Source of the DNA: JANNXY01 sp964472605
Lineage (GTDB): Bacteria; Patescibacteriota; Minisyncoccia; Phycocordibacterales; CAIZIN01
Length of the DNA: 7,650 bases
Assembly: GCA_964472605.1 (NCBI GenBank)
Contig: CAYYLG010000023.1
Coordinates: forward strand, 1-7,650
Direction: 5' to 3'
This document shows positions 1 to 5,854 of this stretch, in pieces (the first letter of the stretch is position 1; the number at the start of each line of letters is the position of its first letter). The notes beneath the pieces were generated by a model. The model saw nothing but the letters and a program-made list of their open reading frames with translations, ran no database searches and had not been told where the DNA came from. A program made the position numbers and the translations under genes.

Positions 1-55
1 CGACCGCAATCCCTTTCTCCTTTGCTTCTTTTATATATTCTCTAAGTGTTTTCAT
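1..55 (-). CDS. Class II fructose-bisphosphate aldolase, N-terminal fragment (cut by window edge)
   Basis: Only the first 18 codons lie in the window, reading MKTLREYIKEAKEKGIAV before the frame runs off the left edge. This N-terminus closely resembles class II (zinc-dependent) ketose-bisphosphate aldolases, which often begin with a helix of the type MKTLRE..EAKEKG.AVG followed by a HFN motif; that part would fall outside the window. Such an enzyme cleaves fructose-1,6-bisphosphate to glyceraldehyde-3-phosphate and dihydroxyacetone phosphate, which fits the neighbouring GAPDH and pentose phosphate genes. The ATG lies 4 bp after the stop codon of the upstream kinase gene on the same strand, so the two are probably cotranscribed. 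The catalytic and zinc-binding residues are not visible, so the call rests on 18 residues plus context. Confidence 0.6.
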   Translation of the reverse strand, partial: MKTLREYIKEAKEKGIAV

Positions 56-59
56 TCTC

Positions 60-692
60 TTATTCTATCTCAAAAATCGGTAGAGTTCTATGAATAACTT
101 TTTTATCTAATTTACATTCTAGGAAATTGTTATATGCCTCAAGTATAATCTCGGCAACTTTTTCTGGACTATTGTTTCTAGTATTTACCACTACATGATA
201 CAAATCTTTATCAAACAATTCTTTATAGGATAATCCATAAAATTCCTTGTATCTATTGTCCATATTTTCTTCTCTATATTTTGTAACTTTCTCTGCTTCC
301 TCAAGTGAAATTTTATCTCTTGACGCGACTCTCCTATATCTCTCATTATAATCAAAGTTTCCATTTTCATCCTCAATCACAAGCAAGACCTTGAAGACTC
401 CTTCGGGTATAGTAAAAGCCACGAGACGCCCCTCTATAATCACCCCCCTATCCTTATGTTCTACAATTGCAAGCCTTGTTGCTGTATCGAGCCAATAGTC
501 AAGAAATTGATCTCCACTGGTTTTTTTCTTCAAATCCACAAGAGAAATACCGAGCCTGTCAGCCTCTGCTCGCATTAGGTTACCTGCAGAGATAATTGGA
601 AATCTGAGTTTTTCTGACAAGATTTTATTGGTAGCGCCTTTACCAGTACCCGAATCCCCAGATAAAGCAATAGATTTATAGTTTATTCCCAT
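60..692 (-). CDS. Cytidylate-kinase-like P-loop nucleotide kinase
   Basis: This 210-residue protein carries a textbook Walker A loop, GDSGTGKG at residues 12-19 with Lys18. It is followed by SAGNLMR (35-41), which corresponds to the S-[TA]-G-x-x-x-R NMP-binding element of cytidylate kinases. IEGR (86-89) and a basic lid-like stretch (RYRRVASRDK, 118-127) come next. The region around 144-171, with NMDNRYKEFYG and a later VVVNT strand, matches the layout of archaeal-type CMP kinases. The expected reaction is ATP-dependent phosphorylation of CMP or dCMP in the cytosol. The first 190 residues cover the whole fold; the last 20 or so look like a family-specific tail. The start is well supported because a perfect TATAAT lies 6 nt upstream of this ATG. 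The nucleotide substrate is not proven: related P-loop kinases in this fold vary in the base they accept. Confidence 0.8.
   Translation of the reverse strand: MGINYKSIALSGDSGTGKGATNKILSEKLRFPIISAGNLMRAEADRLGISLVDLKKKTSGDQFLDYWLDTATRLAIVEHKDRGVIIEGRLVAFTIPEGVFKVLLVIEDENGNFDYNERYRRVASRDKISLEEAEKVTKYREENMDNRYKEFYGLSYKELFDKDLYHVVVNTRNNSPEKVAEIILEAYNNFLECKLDKKVIHRTLPIFEIE
62..67 (-). promoter_or_regulatory. Possible -10 box for a leaderless aldolase transcript
   Basis: The minus strand reads TAGAAT, 5 of 6 matches to TATAAT, ending 6 nt before the aldolase ATG. This is the same spacing as at the two clear promoters in 693-726. It overlaps the stop codon of the preceding kinase gene. The intervening AAGAGA could instead act as a weak ribosome-binding site on a joint transcript. 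No -35 was identified, and in AT-rich DNA such a hexamer can occur by chance. Confidence 0.25.
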
Positions 693-698
693 TTAGGG

Positions 699-720
699 AT
701 TATAGGGTATCTGCTATAAT
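699..720. repeat. 7-bp inverted repeat joining two opposing -10 boxes
   Basis: ATTATAG at 699-705 and CTATAAT at 714-720 are perfect inverted arms around the 8-bp centre GGTATCTG. Each arm contains one -10 hexamer, facing outward towards its own gene. The symmetry may simply reflect two copies of the same promoter element, or it may also serve as a binding site for a dimeric regulator. Nothing else in the 34-bp spacer distinguishes these possibilities. Confidence 0.6.
712..720 (+). promoter_or_regulatory. Extended -10 promoter of the PfkB kinase gene
   Basis: TGCTATAAT is a perfect extended -10 element (TGn plus TATAAT at 715-720). It ends 6 nt before the ATG at 727, so the predicted transcription start falls on or next to the start codon. 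The sequence between, AATCAA, has no Shine-Dalgarno motif. The -35 position (about 692-698) shows only a poor match, as is usual for extended -10 promoters. A leaderless mRNA is the simplest reading. Confidence 0.75.
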
Positions 721-726
721 AATCAA

Positions 727-1737
727 ATGACATTTCCATTTTTCAAAAACAATAAAACAGACTTCTTAGCCGTGGGAGACATCGTAACAGATGCATTTAT
801 TCGCATAAAGGAGGGGCATGTAAATTGTTTGGGTGATAAATGTGAACTCTGCATATCTTATGGCGATAAAGTTCCTTTCGAATCTGTAGAAATCGTGCGC
901 GCCGTAGGCAACAGTGCCAATGCGGCAGTAGCCGTATCTAGACTTGGTCTCAAGTCCTCACTCGTAGCATCTGTTGGAGATGACGAGGAAGGAGAAAAAT
1001 GTCTTCTAAAGTTAGAGGGAGAAAATGTTAGAACTGATTATGTAGAAATAAATAAAGGTAAAAAAACTAATTATCATTATGTGCTTTGGTATGATAAAGA
1101 TCGAACTATCTTAGTAAAACACGAGGATTTCAAATATAATTTTCCGAAAAACGCAAAACCAAAATGGATTTACCTATCATCTTTGGGTGAACACGCGGTA
1201 GGACTTCATGATGAGATTGCGGATTTCCTCGACAAAAATCCAGAAACCAAACTAGCTTTCCAACCTGGAACATTCCAGATGAAGCTTGGTGTAGAGAGAC
1301 TAAATAAAATTTATAAAAAATCTGAGATATTCTTCTGCAATGTTGAAGAAGCTGAAAGAATTCTAGGAAAATCAGGTGGTGTTTCAATAATAAAAGAATT
1401 ACTATCTGGTATCCGTGCGCTCGGACCAAAGATAGCAGTGATAACCGATGGACCAAACGGATCTTATGCAGACGATGGTGCAGAACAATTCTTCCTCCCC
1501 GCTTTCCCTGATCAGAAACCTGCTTATGAAAGGACTGGTGCCGGAGATTGCTTCGCCTCTACAACTGTTGCAGGATTAATCCTTGGTAAATCAATTGAAG
1601 ATTCTATGAAATGGGGCTCTGTTAACTCCATGTCAGTTGTTCAAGAAGTTGGTGCTCAAAAAGGCCTCCTCTCTCAAAACAAAATTCAAGAATTCCTCAA
1701 AACCGCTCCACAAGATTGGAATAAGAAAATAATTTAA
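727..1737 (+). CDS. PfkB/ribokinase-family carbohydrate kinase
   Basis: This 336-residue protein has the standard PfkB layout. An N-terminal strand reads FLAVGDIVTDAF (13-24), followed by the glycine-asparagine substrate motif VGNSANAAVAVSRLG (60-74), then VASVGDDEEG (80-89). AVITDGPNG (237-245) comes near the ATP site. The signature RTGAGDCFAS (269-278) holds the anion hole and the catalytic base Asp274. The family phosphorylates sugars or nucleosides with ATP in the cytosol; the substrate here (fructose-6-phosphate, ribose or a nucleoside) cannot be settled from sequence. An unusual feature is the cysteine cluster C34-x4-C39-x2-C42, which lies between the first strand and the GN motif. It is the only plus-strand gene in the window, is expressed from its own promoter, and ends exactly where the convergent transketolase gene ends. 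Confidence 0.85.
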   Translation: MTFPFFKNNKTDFLAVGDIVTDAFIRIKEGHVNCLGDKCELCISYGDKVPFESVEIVRAVGNSANAAVAVSRLGLKSSLVASVGDDEEGEKCLLKLEGENVRTDYVEINKGKKTNYHYVLWYDKDRTILVKHEDFKYNFPKNAKPKWIYLSSLGEHAVGLHDEIADFLDKNPETKLAFQPGTFQMKLGVERLNKIYKKSEIFFCNVEEAERILGKSGGVSIIKELLSGIRALGPKIAVITDGPNGSYADDGAEQFFLPAFPDQKPAYERTGAGDCFASTTVAGLILGKSIEDSMKWGSVNSMSVVQEVGAQKGLLSQNKIQEFLKTAPQDWNKKII

Positions 1738-2745
1738 TTAGAAAAGCATTTTGCCTCGCTTGATAACTTTTTCTGTTGCGTGACGGATAGACTTTTCATC
1801 CATACCATAATGTTCTATTAATTCATCCGTTGTACCTGACTGACCAAAGAGATCATTAACTCCAATAAATTCCATGGGCACTGGATAATGTGCAGAAAGG
1901 AATTCTGCAACTGCACTTCCCATACCTCCATGTATTTGATGTTCCTCTACTGTTACCACCGCTTTAGACTTTTTCACATATTTCAAAATAGTTTCTCCAT
2001 CAAGAGGCTTGATAGTTGCTAAGTTAATTACATCAACATGCACACCTTCTCGGTCCATATTTGCAGCAACAGTTAATGCTTTGTATACAAGCGCGCCAGT
2101 TGCAATGATTGTAGCCTGGGGATGTTTGGTTTCAAACAAAACTTGCGCTTTACCAATTTCAAATGGACTACCATCTGTTGTAACTATAGGAGTCTTCTCG
2201 CGAGCGAGGCGAATATATGTAGGATCTTTAGTCTTGGCAGCTGCAATTGTGGCTTTACGAGCTTCTATAGCATCACAAGGAGATATCACCACCATGCGTG
2301 GTATAACGCGAGTTATGGCTATATCCTCAATAGCCTGATGTGTTCCACCATCAGGACCTACAGATACACCAGCATGAGATCCAGCAATTTTCACCGGTAC
2401 ATCGTTGTAACAAATAGTTGTACGAATTTGTTCCCAATTGCGCCCTGGAGAAAACATGGCATATGAAGTAATGAATGGAATTTTACCCATCGCTGCCATA
2501 CCGGATGCAACACTTGCTAGATTCTGTTCACCAATTCCCATCTCTACAAATCTCTCAGGGAATTTATTTTTAAACAAATGCATTTGTGTTGATTCAGTAA
2601 GATCGGCACAGAGACCAACGACTTTTTCATCCTTTTCGCCTGCAATGACTAAACCATCACCAAAACCTTTTCGGATTGGCAACTGCTCAATATCCTTTGT
2701 AAACAATTTCGGATTTAATTTTTGATCCTTGTTAATCATGTTCAT
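1738..2745 (-). CDS. tkt: Transketolase C-terminal half (pyrimidine-binding and C-terminal domains)
   Basis: These 335 residues correspond to the second half of transketolase. The pyrimidine-binding domain contains GIGEQNLA (70-77), whose Glu73 is the conserved glutamate that activates thiamine diphosphate. It also contains HAGVSVGPDGGTHQ (124-137), with conserved histidines 124 and 136. The C-terminal domain starts near residue 205 and includes VTVEEHQIHGGMGSAV, about 269-284. With the upstream N-half it would form an active alpha2beta2-like transketolase that moves two-carbon units between ketose and aldose phosphates. The ATG at 2745 overlaps the N-half stop by 14 nt; a second in-frame ATG at 2739 would leave an 8-nt overlap and is equally possible. 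Either way, translational coupling is expected, which suits equal subunit amounts. DXS-like or pyruvate-dehydrogenase-beta halves share the fold, but the context favours transketolase. Confidence 0.9.
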   Translation of the reverse strand: MNMINKDQKLNPKLFTKDIEQLPIRKGFGDGLVIAGEKDEKVVGLCADLTESTQMHLFKNKFPERFVEMGIGEQNLASVASGMAAMGKIPFITSYAMFSPGRNWEQIRTTICYNDVPVKIAGSHAGVSVGPDGGTHQAIEDIAITRVIPRMVVISPCDAIEARKATIAAAKTKDPTYIRLAREKTPIVTTDGSPFEIGKAQVLFETKHPQATIIATGALVYKALTVAANMDREGVHVDVINLATIKPLDGETILKYVKKSKAVVTVEEHQIHGGMGSAVAEFLSAHYPVPMEFIGVNDLFGQSGTTDELIEHYGMDEKSIRHATEKVIKRGKMLF

Positions 2746-3628
2746 TTTTTATACGGCCATCCAAAGTGCGCAGAATTTTAAGCATTTCTTCTCCTTGCTT
2801 ACCTTTTGGTGGTGCACCTTTTACATCTGTCGCATCTGGCGGTATACCATGCCATTCATATCTACGCTCAACAAACCCGATACCTTTACCAGGAATAGTT
2901 TTGGCGATTATGACAGAAGGTTTCTCAAATGTTGCCCTGGCTTCACCAAATGCATTTATGATGTCTTTGAAATCATGTCCATCTATTGTCTGAACATGGA
3001 ATCCAAATGCTCGCCATTTATCTGCAAGGGGTTCTAACGGCATTATGTCCTCTGTATATCCATCAATCTGAATATTATTTCTATCCACCACAACTGTGAG
3101 ATTCTGAACTTTCTCCCTGCCAGCAAGCATTGCGGCTTCCCAGACTTGCCCACAATCAAGCTCGCCATCTCCAGTAAGGCAAATGAATTGTCTGCCACTA
3201 GACCTACCATTATCCATTCTGTCCGCAATTGCCATACCTACAGCTTGTGATAGTCCTGACCCTAGCGGACCAGAGGAAGTCTCAAGTCCAGGAAGCCATT
3301 CGCGGTGTGGATGACCTTGAAGCGGAGATTTGAATTTGCGAAGTTTCCCTAATTCAGCTTTGGAGAAATACCCAGCGTGGGCCATAGTGGCGTAAAGCAC
3401 AGGACAAATATGACCGTTAGAAAGGATTAATCTATCTCTATCTTTCCAGAATGGATCATGTGGTCGATGATTTAAAATATGAAAATATAGTGCCGTGAAA
3501 ATATCTGCCATGCCAAGTGGCCCGGCGGTGTGTCCAGAACCAGCCGAAAGAAGCATTTCAATAATCGACTCGCGAATATGATTTGCTTGTAACTCTAACT
3601 CTTTAACTTTTTCATCGGTAAGAACCAT
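2732..3628 (-). CDS. tkt: Transketolase N-terminal half (thiamine diphosphate-binding)
   Basis: These 298 residues are the PP-binding domain of transketolase as a separate polypeptide. SGHTAGPLGMADI (31-43) supplies His33. SNGHICPVLYA (70-80) and GHPHRE (105-110) are typical substrate and cofactor contacts. LETSSGPLGSGLSQAVGMA (115-133) is a strongly conserved block. The thiamine diphosphate/Mg motif begins at GDGE (153-156) and ends with Asn184-Asn185. The protein stops where the full-length enzyme would pass into the pyrimidine domain, which is encoded by the next gene downstream with a 14-nt overlap. Full-length bacterial transketolases have both parts in about 650 residues; 298 plus 335 matches that total. 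A -10-like element sits just before the start, so this gene may also be transcribed independently of rpe. Confidence 0.92.
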   Translation of the reverse strand: MVLTDEKVKELELQANHIRESIIEMLLSAGSGHTAGPLGMADIFTALYFHILNHRPHDPFWKDRDRLILSNGHICPVLYATMAHAGYFSKAELGKLRKFKSPLQGHPHREWLPGLETSSGPLGSGLSQAVGMAIADRMDNGRSSGRQFICLTGDGELDCGQVWEAAMLAGREKVQNLTVVVDRNNIQIDGYTEDIMPLEPLADKWRAFGFHVQTIDGHDFKDIINAFGEARATFEKPSVIIAKTIPGKGIGFVERRYEWHGIPPDATDVKGAPPKGKQGEEMLKILRTLDGRIKNEHD

Positions 3629-3636
3629 TACCTGAA

Positions 3637-3645
3637 ATTATATCA
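3637..3645 (-). promoter_or_regulatory. Possible internal extended -10 promoter for the transketolase genes
   Basis: The minus strand reads TGATATAAT, a perfect TGn-TATAAT element whose TGA is also the stop codon of rpe. It ends 8 nt before the transketolase N-half ATG. The gap TTCAGGTA contains a short AGG that could act as a weak ribosome-binding site on a longer transcript. No good -35 is seen at the normal distance. The element matches the extended -10 upstream of the PfkB gene, which favours a real promoter. Confidence 0.5.
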
Positions 3646-4320
3646 GACTTCCTTCACGAGTTGTTTCAATTCTGAAATTTTTTGTGGAATACTTGTGGAA
3701 TTAAAAATTGCTGAACCCACCACAAATTTACTTACTCCCATACTAGCTAGATCCTGAATGTTATATTCATCCACATGACCATCAACCACAATCTCTACAT
3801 CTGGTCGTACTTCCCTAACTTTTTCTATTTGATCAAAAACTCTCTCGTCAAAATCCTGACCCTGATAGCCTATTTTAGAAATTCCCATACATTGAACAAA
3901 ATCAACTTTGAGTATCCAATCTTTATATTCATTAATATTTGTACCCGGAAGAAAAGCGAGTCCAAGCATTACATCGAACTCATGAGCGGTTTTTAAAATA
4001 TGATCAAAATCTTCTTTGAGATTTTCTGCATGGATTATCGCACTAGAGATTCCAATCTTAACAAAATGATCTAACGCCTCGAGTGGCTTTGCAACCATAA
4101 GATCAACTTCAAAATCTAGCTTATCCCAACCTGGTAATTCTTCCTCGCCAGTCTCAAGACCTTCCACATCATTCCATTCAAACTTTATCGGCCAGTTCAC
4201 CGAAGGAACATATTTACCATCACAGATGTCTATATGCACAACATCTACACTATCCTTTACATAATTTATTTTCTTAAATAAATCTTTTTTGGTCTCTGGA
4301 ATAATTGCTGGAACAATCAT
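3643..4320 (-). CDS. rpe: Ribulose-phosphate 3-epimerase (variant metal site)
   Basis: This 225-residue TIM-barrel protein has the expected length and order of motifs. VPAIIPE (3-9) stands where most family members have APSIL. VVHIDICDGKYVPS (27-40) contains metal ligands His29 and Asp31. LDFEVDLMVAKP (68-79) follows, then AIIHAE (94-99), MGISKIGYQGQDF (145-157) and VVDGHV (178-183) with catalytic Asp180. The enzyme interconverts ribulose-5-phosphate and xylulose-5-phosphate. Compared with the usual LDVHLM, the second histidine ligand is replaced by Asp73, and the usual VNPGFGGQ loop is ISKIGYQGQ. These changes suggest an altered metal centre or a divergent lineage. The gene starts 1 nt after rpiB ends (TAATATG), so the two are surely cotranscribed, and it precedes the transketolase halves. 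Confidence 0.85.
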   Translation of the reverse strand: MIVPAIIPETKKDLFKKINYVKDSVDVVHIDICDGKYVPSVNWPIKFEWNDVEGLETGEEELPGWDKLDFEVDLMVAKPLEALDHFVKIGISSAIIHAENLKEDFDHILKTAHEFDVMLGLAFLPGTNINEYKDWILKVDFVQCMGISKIGYQGQDFDERVFDQIEKVREVRPDVEIVVDGHVDEYNIQDLASMGVSKFVVGSAIFNSTSIPQKISELKQLVKEV

Positions 4321-4321
4321 A

Positions 4322-4810
4322 TTAGTCGATTTTATTTATTCTTCGCACATGTCTACTTTCTCCGGAAAAAGCAGTTTCAAGCCAAGTCTCTACAACTTCT
4401 TTAGCTTCTTCATTCGAAATAAATCTAGCGCCTAAAGACAGAACATTAGCATCATTGTGAGATCTGGTTGAAGTTACAATATCTAACTCGGAACCCTTGG
4501 CATCTGTTTGTGATCTACCTGGATCACCGTAATAGACCACCGCTCGTACATTTGCAAAACGATTAGCAACAATAGCTTCTGCTTGACCAGAACCACCTAT
4601 CACAATCCCTTTAGACAATTTCTCCACATCACGAGACACAGCATCGGCTACGGGTTGTATGAAGTCTGGATAATCATCATCTTCATCAAACTCAAAAGCT
4701 CCGTGATCCACCACTTCATAACCAAGAGACTGTAGGTATTCCCTAAGTTCCTCCTTCATATCAAACCCCGCATGATCCGCCCCTATATGTATTGTTCTAA
4801 TATCTTGCAT
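4322..4810 (-). CDS. rpiB: Ribose-5-phosphate isomerase B (glutamate-type active site)
   Basis: This 162-residue protein belongs to the RpiB/LacAB family. Visible motifs are GADHAGF (10-16), DDYPDF (45-50), GIVIGGSGQAEAIVANR (68-84), RSHNDANVLSLGAR (116-129) and a basic C-terminus RHVRRINKI (153-161). It would interconvert ribose-5-phosphate and ribulose-5-phosphate. The catalytic cysteine of E. coli-type RpiB (CGTG) is replaced by glycine. Glu78 instead lines up with the catalytic glutamate of the mycobacterial enzyme (GGSGNGE). A stretch of roughly a dozen extra residues, about 96-111, sits before the HNDAN motif and should form a longer loop. Its ATG overlaps the GAPDH stop by one base (TAATG), indicating translational coupling, and rpe follows after 1 nt. 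A galactose-6-phosphate isomerase role is unlikely in this neighbourhood. Confidence 0.9.
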   Translation of the reverse strand: MQDIRTIHIGADHAGFDMKEELREYLQSLGYEVVDHGAFEFDEDDDYPDFIQPVADAVSRDVEKLSKGIVIGGSGQAEAIVANRFANVRAVVYYGDPGRSQTDAKGSELDIVTSTRSHNDANVLSLGARFISNEEAKEVVETWLETAFSGESRHVRRINKID

Positions 4811-5841
4811 TAGATAAACTTAGCAGTTTTTATAACATGGTCAACTAGAGTATTGGTGTACCCGTATTCATTGTCATACCAAGCCAGAACTTTAACCAAG
4901 TTTCCTCCCACCACACGTGTCATGGCCAAGTCCGCAATTGAAGCATGACTGTTACCGATAATGTCTGATGAAACCAAATCTTCATTAGTTACAGTAAAAA
5001 TCTTACTCCATTTATCAGTCTTTGAAGCGTCAGTAAGGATTTTATTTACCTCCTCAACTGTTGTATCCCGTTTTGAAATAAATGTAATATCTGCAATTGA
5101 TCCAGCAACAACTGGCACACGAACTGAGATACCATCGAACTTTCCATCAAGTTCCTTTATCACTTTTCCTACCGCCTTGGCCGCACCAGTTGAAGACGGC
5201 ACCATATTCATTGCTGCCGCACGACCCTCTCTCATGTCTTTCTTACTTGGACCATCAACGAGTGCTTGTGAAGCAGTGTATCCATGAGTTGTATTTAAGA
5301 TAGCTTTCTCGATACCAAGAGCTTCATTAAGAATTGAAATTACTGGGCTTGAAGCATTTGTTGTACAAGAGGCGTTTGAACTTACATTTGTATCCTTGAG
5401 TGAATCGCAGTTTACAGAAAGAAGCACCATAGCTTCATCTGCAAGTACCGGGTCCCCCTTAGCTGGAGCTGAGATTACAACCTTCTTTGCACCGGCAGTT
5501 ATATGCGCACGAGCCTTTTCATACTCTGTAAAAAGTCCAGTTGATTCTACAACCACATCAATATTCATATCCTTCCAGGGAAGTGTTGCTGGATCTTTAA
5601 CTGACAAATACTTCACTTCTCTACCATCGATAAGAAGAGTTGTCTCATTTTTTACCATTACTTCAAAATCACTTCTACCGTATACGGTGTCATATTTGAG
5701 CAAGTAAGCGATATTTTCAATCGATGTTAAGTCATTGAAGGCCACGACTTCAATCTCCTTTCTACTATGTGCTACTCGGAAAAAAGCTCTACCTATTCTC
5801 CCCGCTCCATTAATTGCAATTCTTTTCTTTGAACTAAACAT
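4810..5841 (-). CDS. gap: Glyceraldehyde-3-phosphate dehydrogenase
   Basis: These 343 residues cover a full-length phosphorylating GAPDH. The Rossmann motif is INGAGRIGR (10-18). The FNDL motif (35-38) has an acidic residue after the second strand, which favours NAD+ over NADP+. The active-site block SNASCTTN (155-162) holds nucleophile Cys159, and His186 lies in TTHGYTASQ. DGPSKKDMREGRAAA (196-210) keeps the proline typical of NAD+-specific enzymes, and WYDNEYGYTN (321-330) closes the fold. It oxidises glyceraldehyde-3-phosphate to 1,3-bisphosphoglycerate. RVPVVAGSIAD (241-251) differs from the common RVPTPNVS form but preserves the phosphate-site arginine. It lies 10 bp downstream of a membrane-protein gene and overlaps rpiB by one base, so it heads the sugar-phosphate module. 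No Shine-Dalgarno sequence precedes its ATG. Confidence 0.95.
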   Translation of the reverse strand: MFSSKKRIAINGAGRIGRAFFRVAHSRKEIEVVAFNDLTSIENIAYLLKYDTVYGRSDFEVMVKNETTLLIDGREVKYLSVKDPATLPWKDMNIDVVVESTGLFTEYEKARAHITAGAKKVVISAPAKGDPVLADEAMVLLSVNCDSLKDTNVSSNASCTTNASSPVISILNEALGIEKAILNTTHGYTASQALVDGPSKKDMREGRAAAMNMVPSSTGAAKAVGKVIKELDGKFDGISVRVPVVAGSIADITFISKRDTTVEEVNKILTDASKTDKWSKIFTVTNEDLVSSDIIGNSHASIADLAMTRVVGGNLVKVLAWYDNEYGYTNTLVDHVIKTAKFI

Positions 5842-5848
5842 AAATGTA

Positions 5849-5854
5849 ATTTTA
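5849..5854 (-). promoter_or_regulatory. Weak -10-like element before gap
   Basis: TAAAAT, 5 of 6 matches to TATAAT, spans the stop codon of the upstream membrane-protein gene and ends 7 nt before the GAPDH ATG. The arrangement copies the one before the transketolase N-half. It lacks a TGn extension and a clear -35, and the surrounding DNA is very AT-rich, so chance is a serious alternative. Confidence 0.3.

Larger units (their letters stand above)
699..726 (-). promoter_or_regulatory. Leaderless promoter of the kinase-aldolase pair
   Basis: On the minus strand a perfect TATAAT occupies 704-699, and TTGATT (4 of 6 matches to TTGACA) occupies 726-721, giving a 16-bp spacer. The -10 ends 6 nt before the ATG at 692, so a start about 7 nt downstream would coincide with the A of the ATG. 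The six intervening bases, CCCTAA, contain no Shine-Dalgarno sequence. Hexamers and spacing are read directly; leaderless transcription is inferred. Confidence 0.7.

Noticed and set aside
1130..1456. 108-residue open frame on the minus strand inside the PfkB gene
   Set aside because: It lies opposite a gene with clear family motifs, has no recognisable domain, and its composition looks like a reverse-frame shadow.
2009..2725. Three overlapping plus-strand open frames opposite the transketolase C-half
   Set aside because: The sense strand encodes a well-conserved enzyme. The translated products have no family features and no promoter or ribosome-binding site precedes them.
3643..3645. TGA at the end of rpe as a possible recoded glycine codon (as in some CPR lineages)
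   Set aside because: Rpe ends at the normal length and a stop fits. Reading through would run straight into the transketolase start region. No other frame in the window needs TGA to be sense.
4961..5707. Plus-strand open frames opposite gap
   Set aside because: They are Ser/Thr-rich low-complexity translations typical of antisense frames of a conserved gene.
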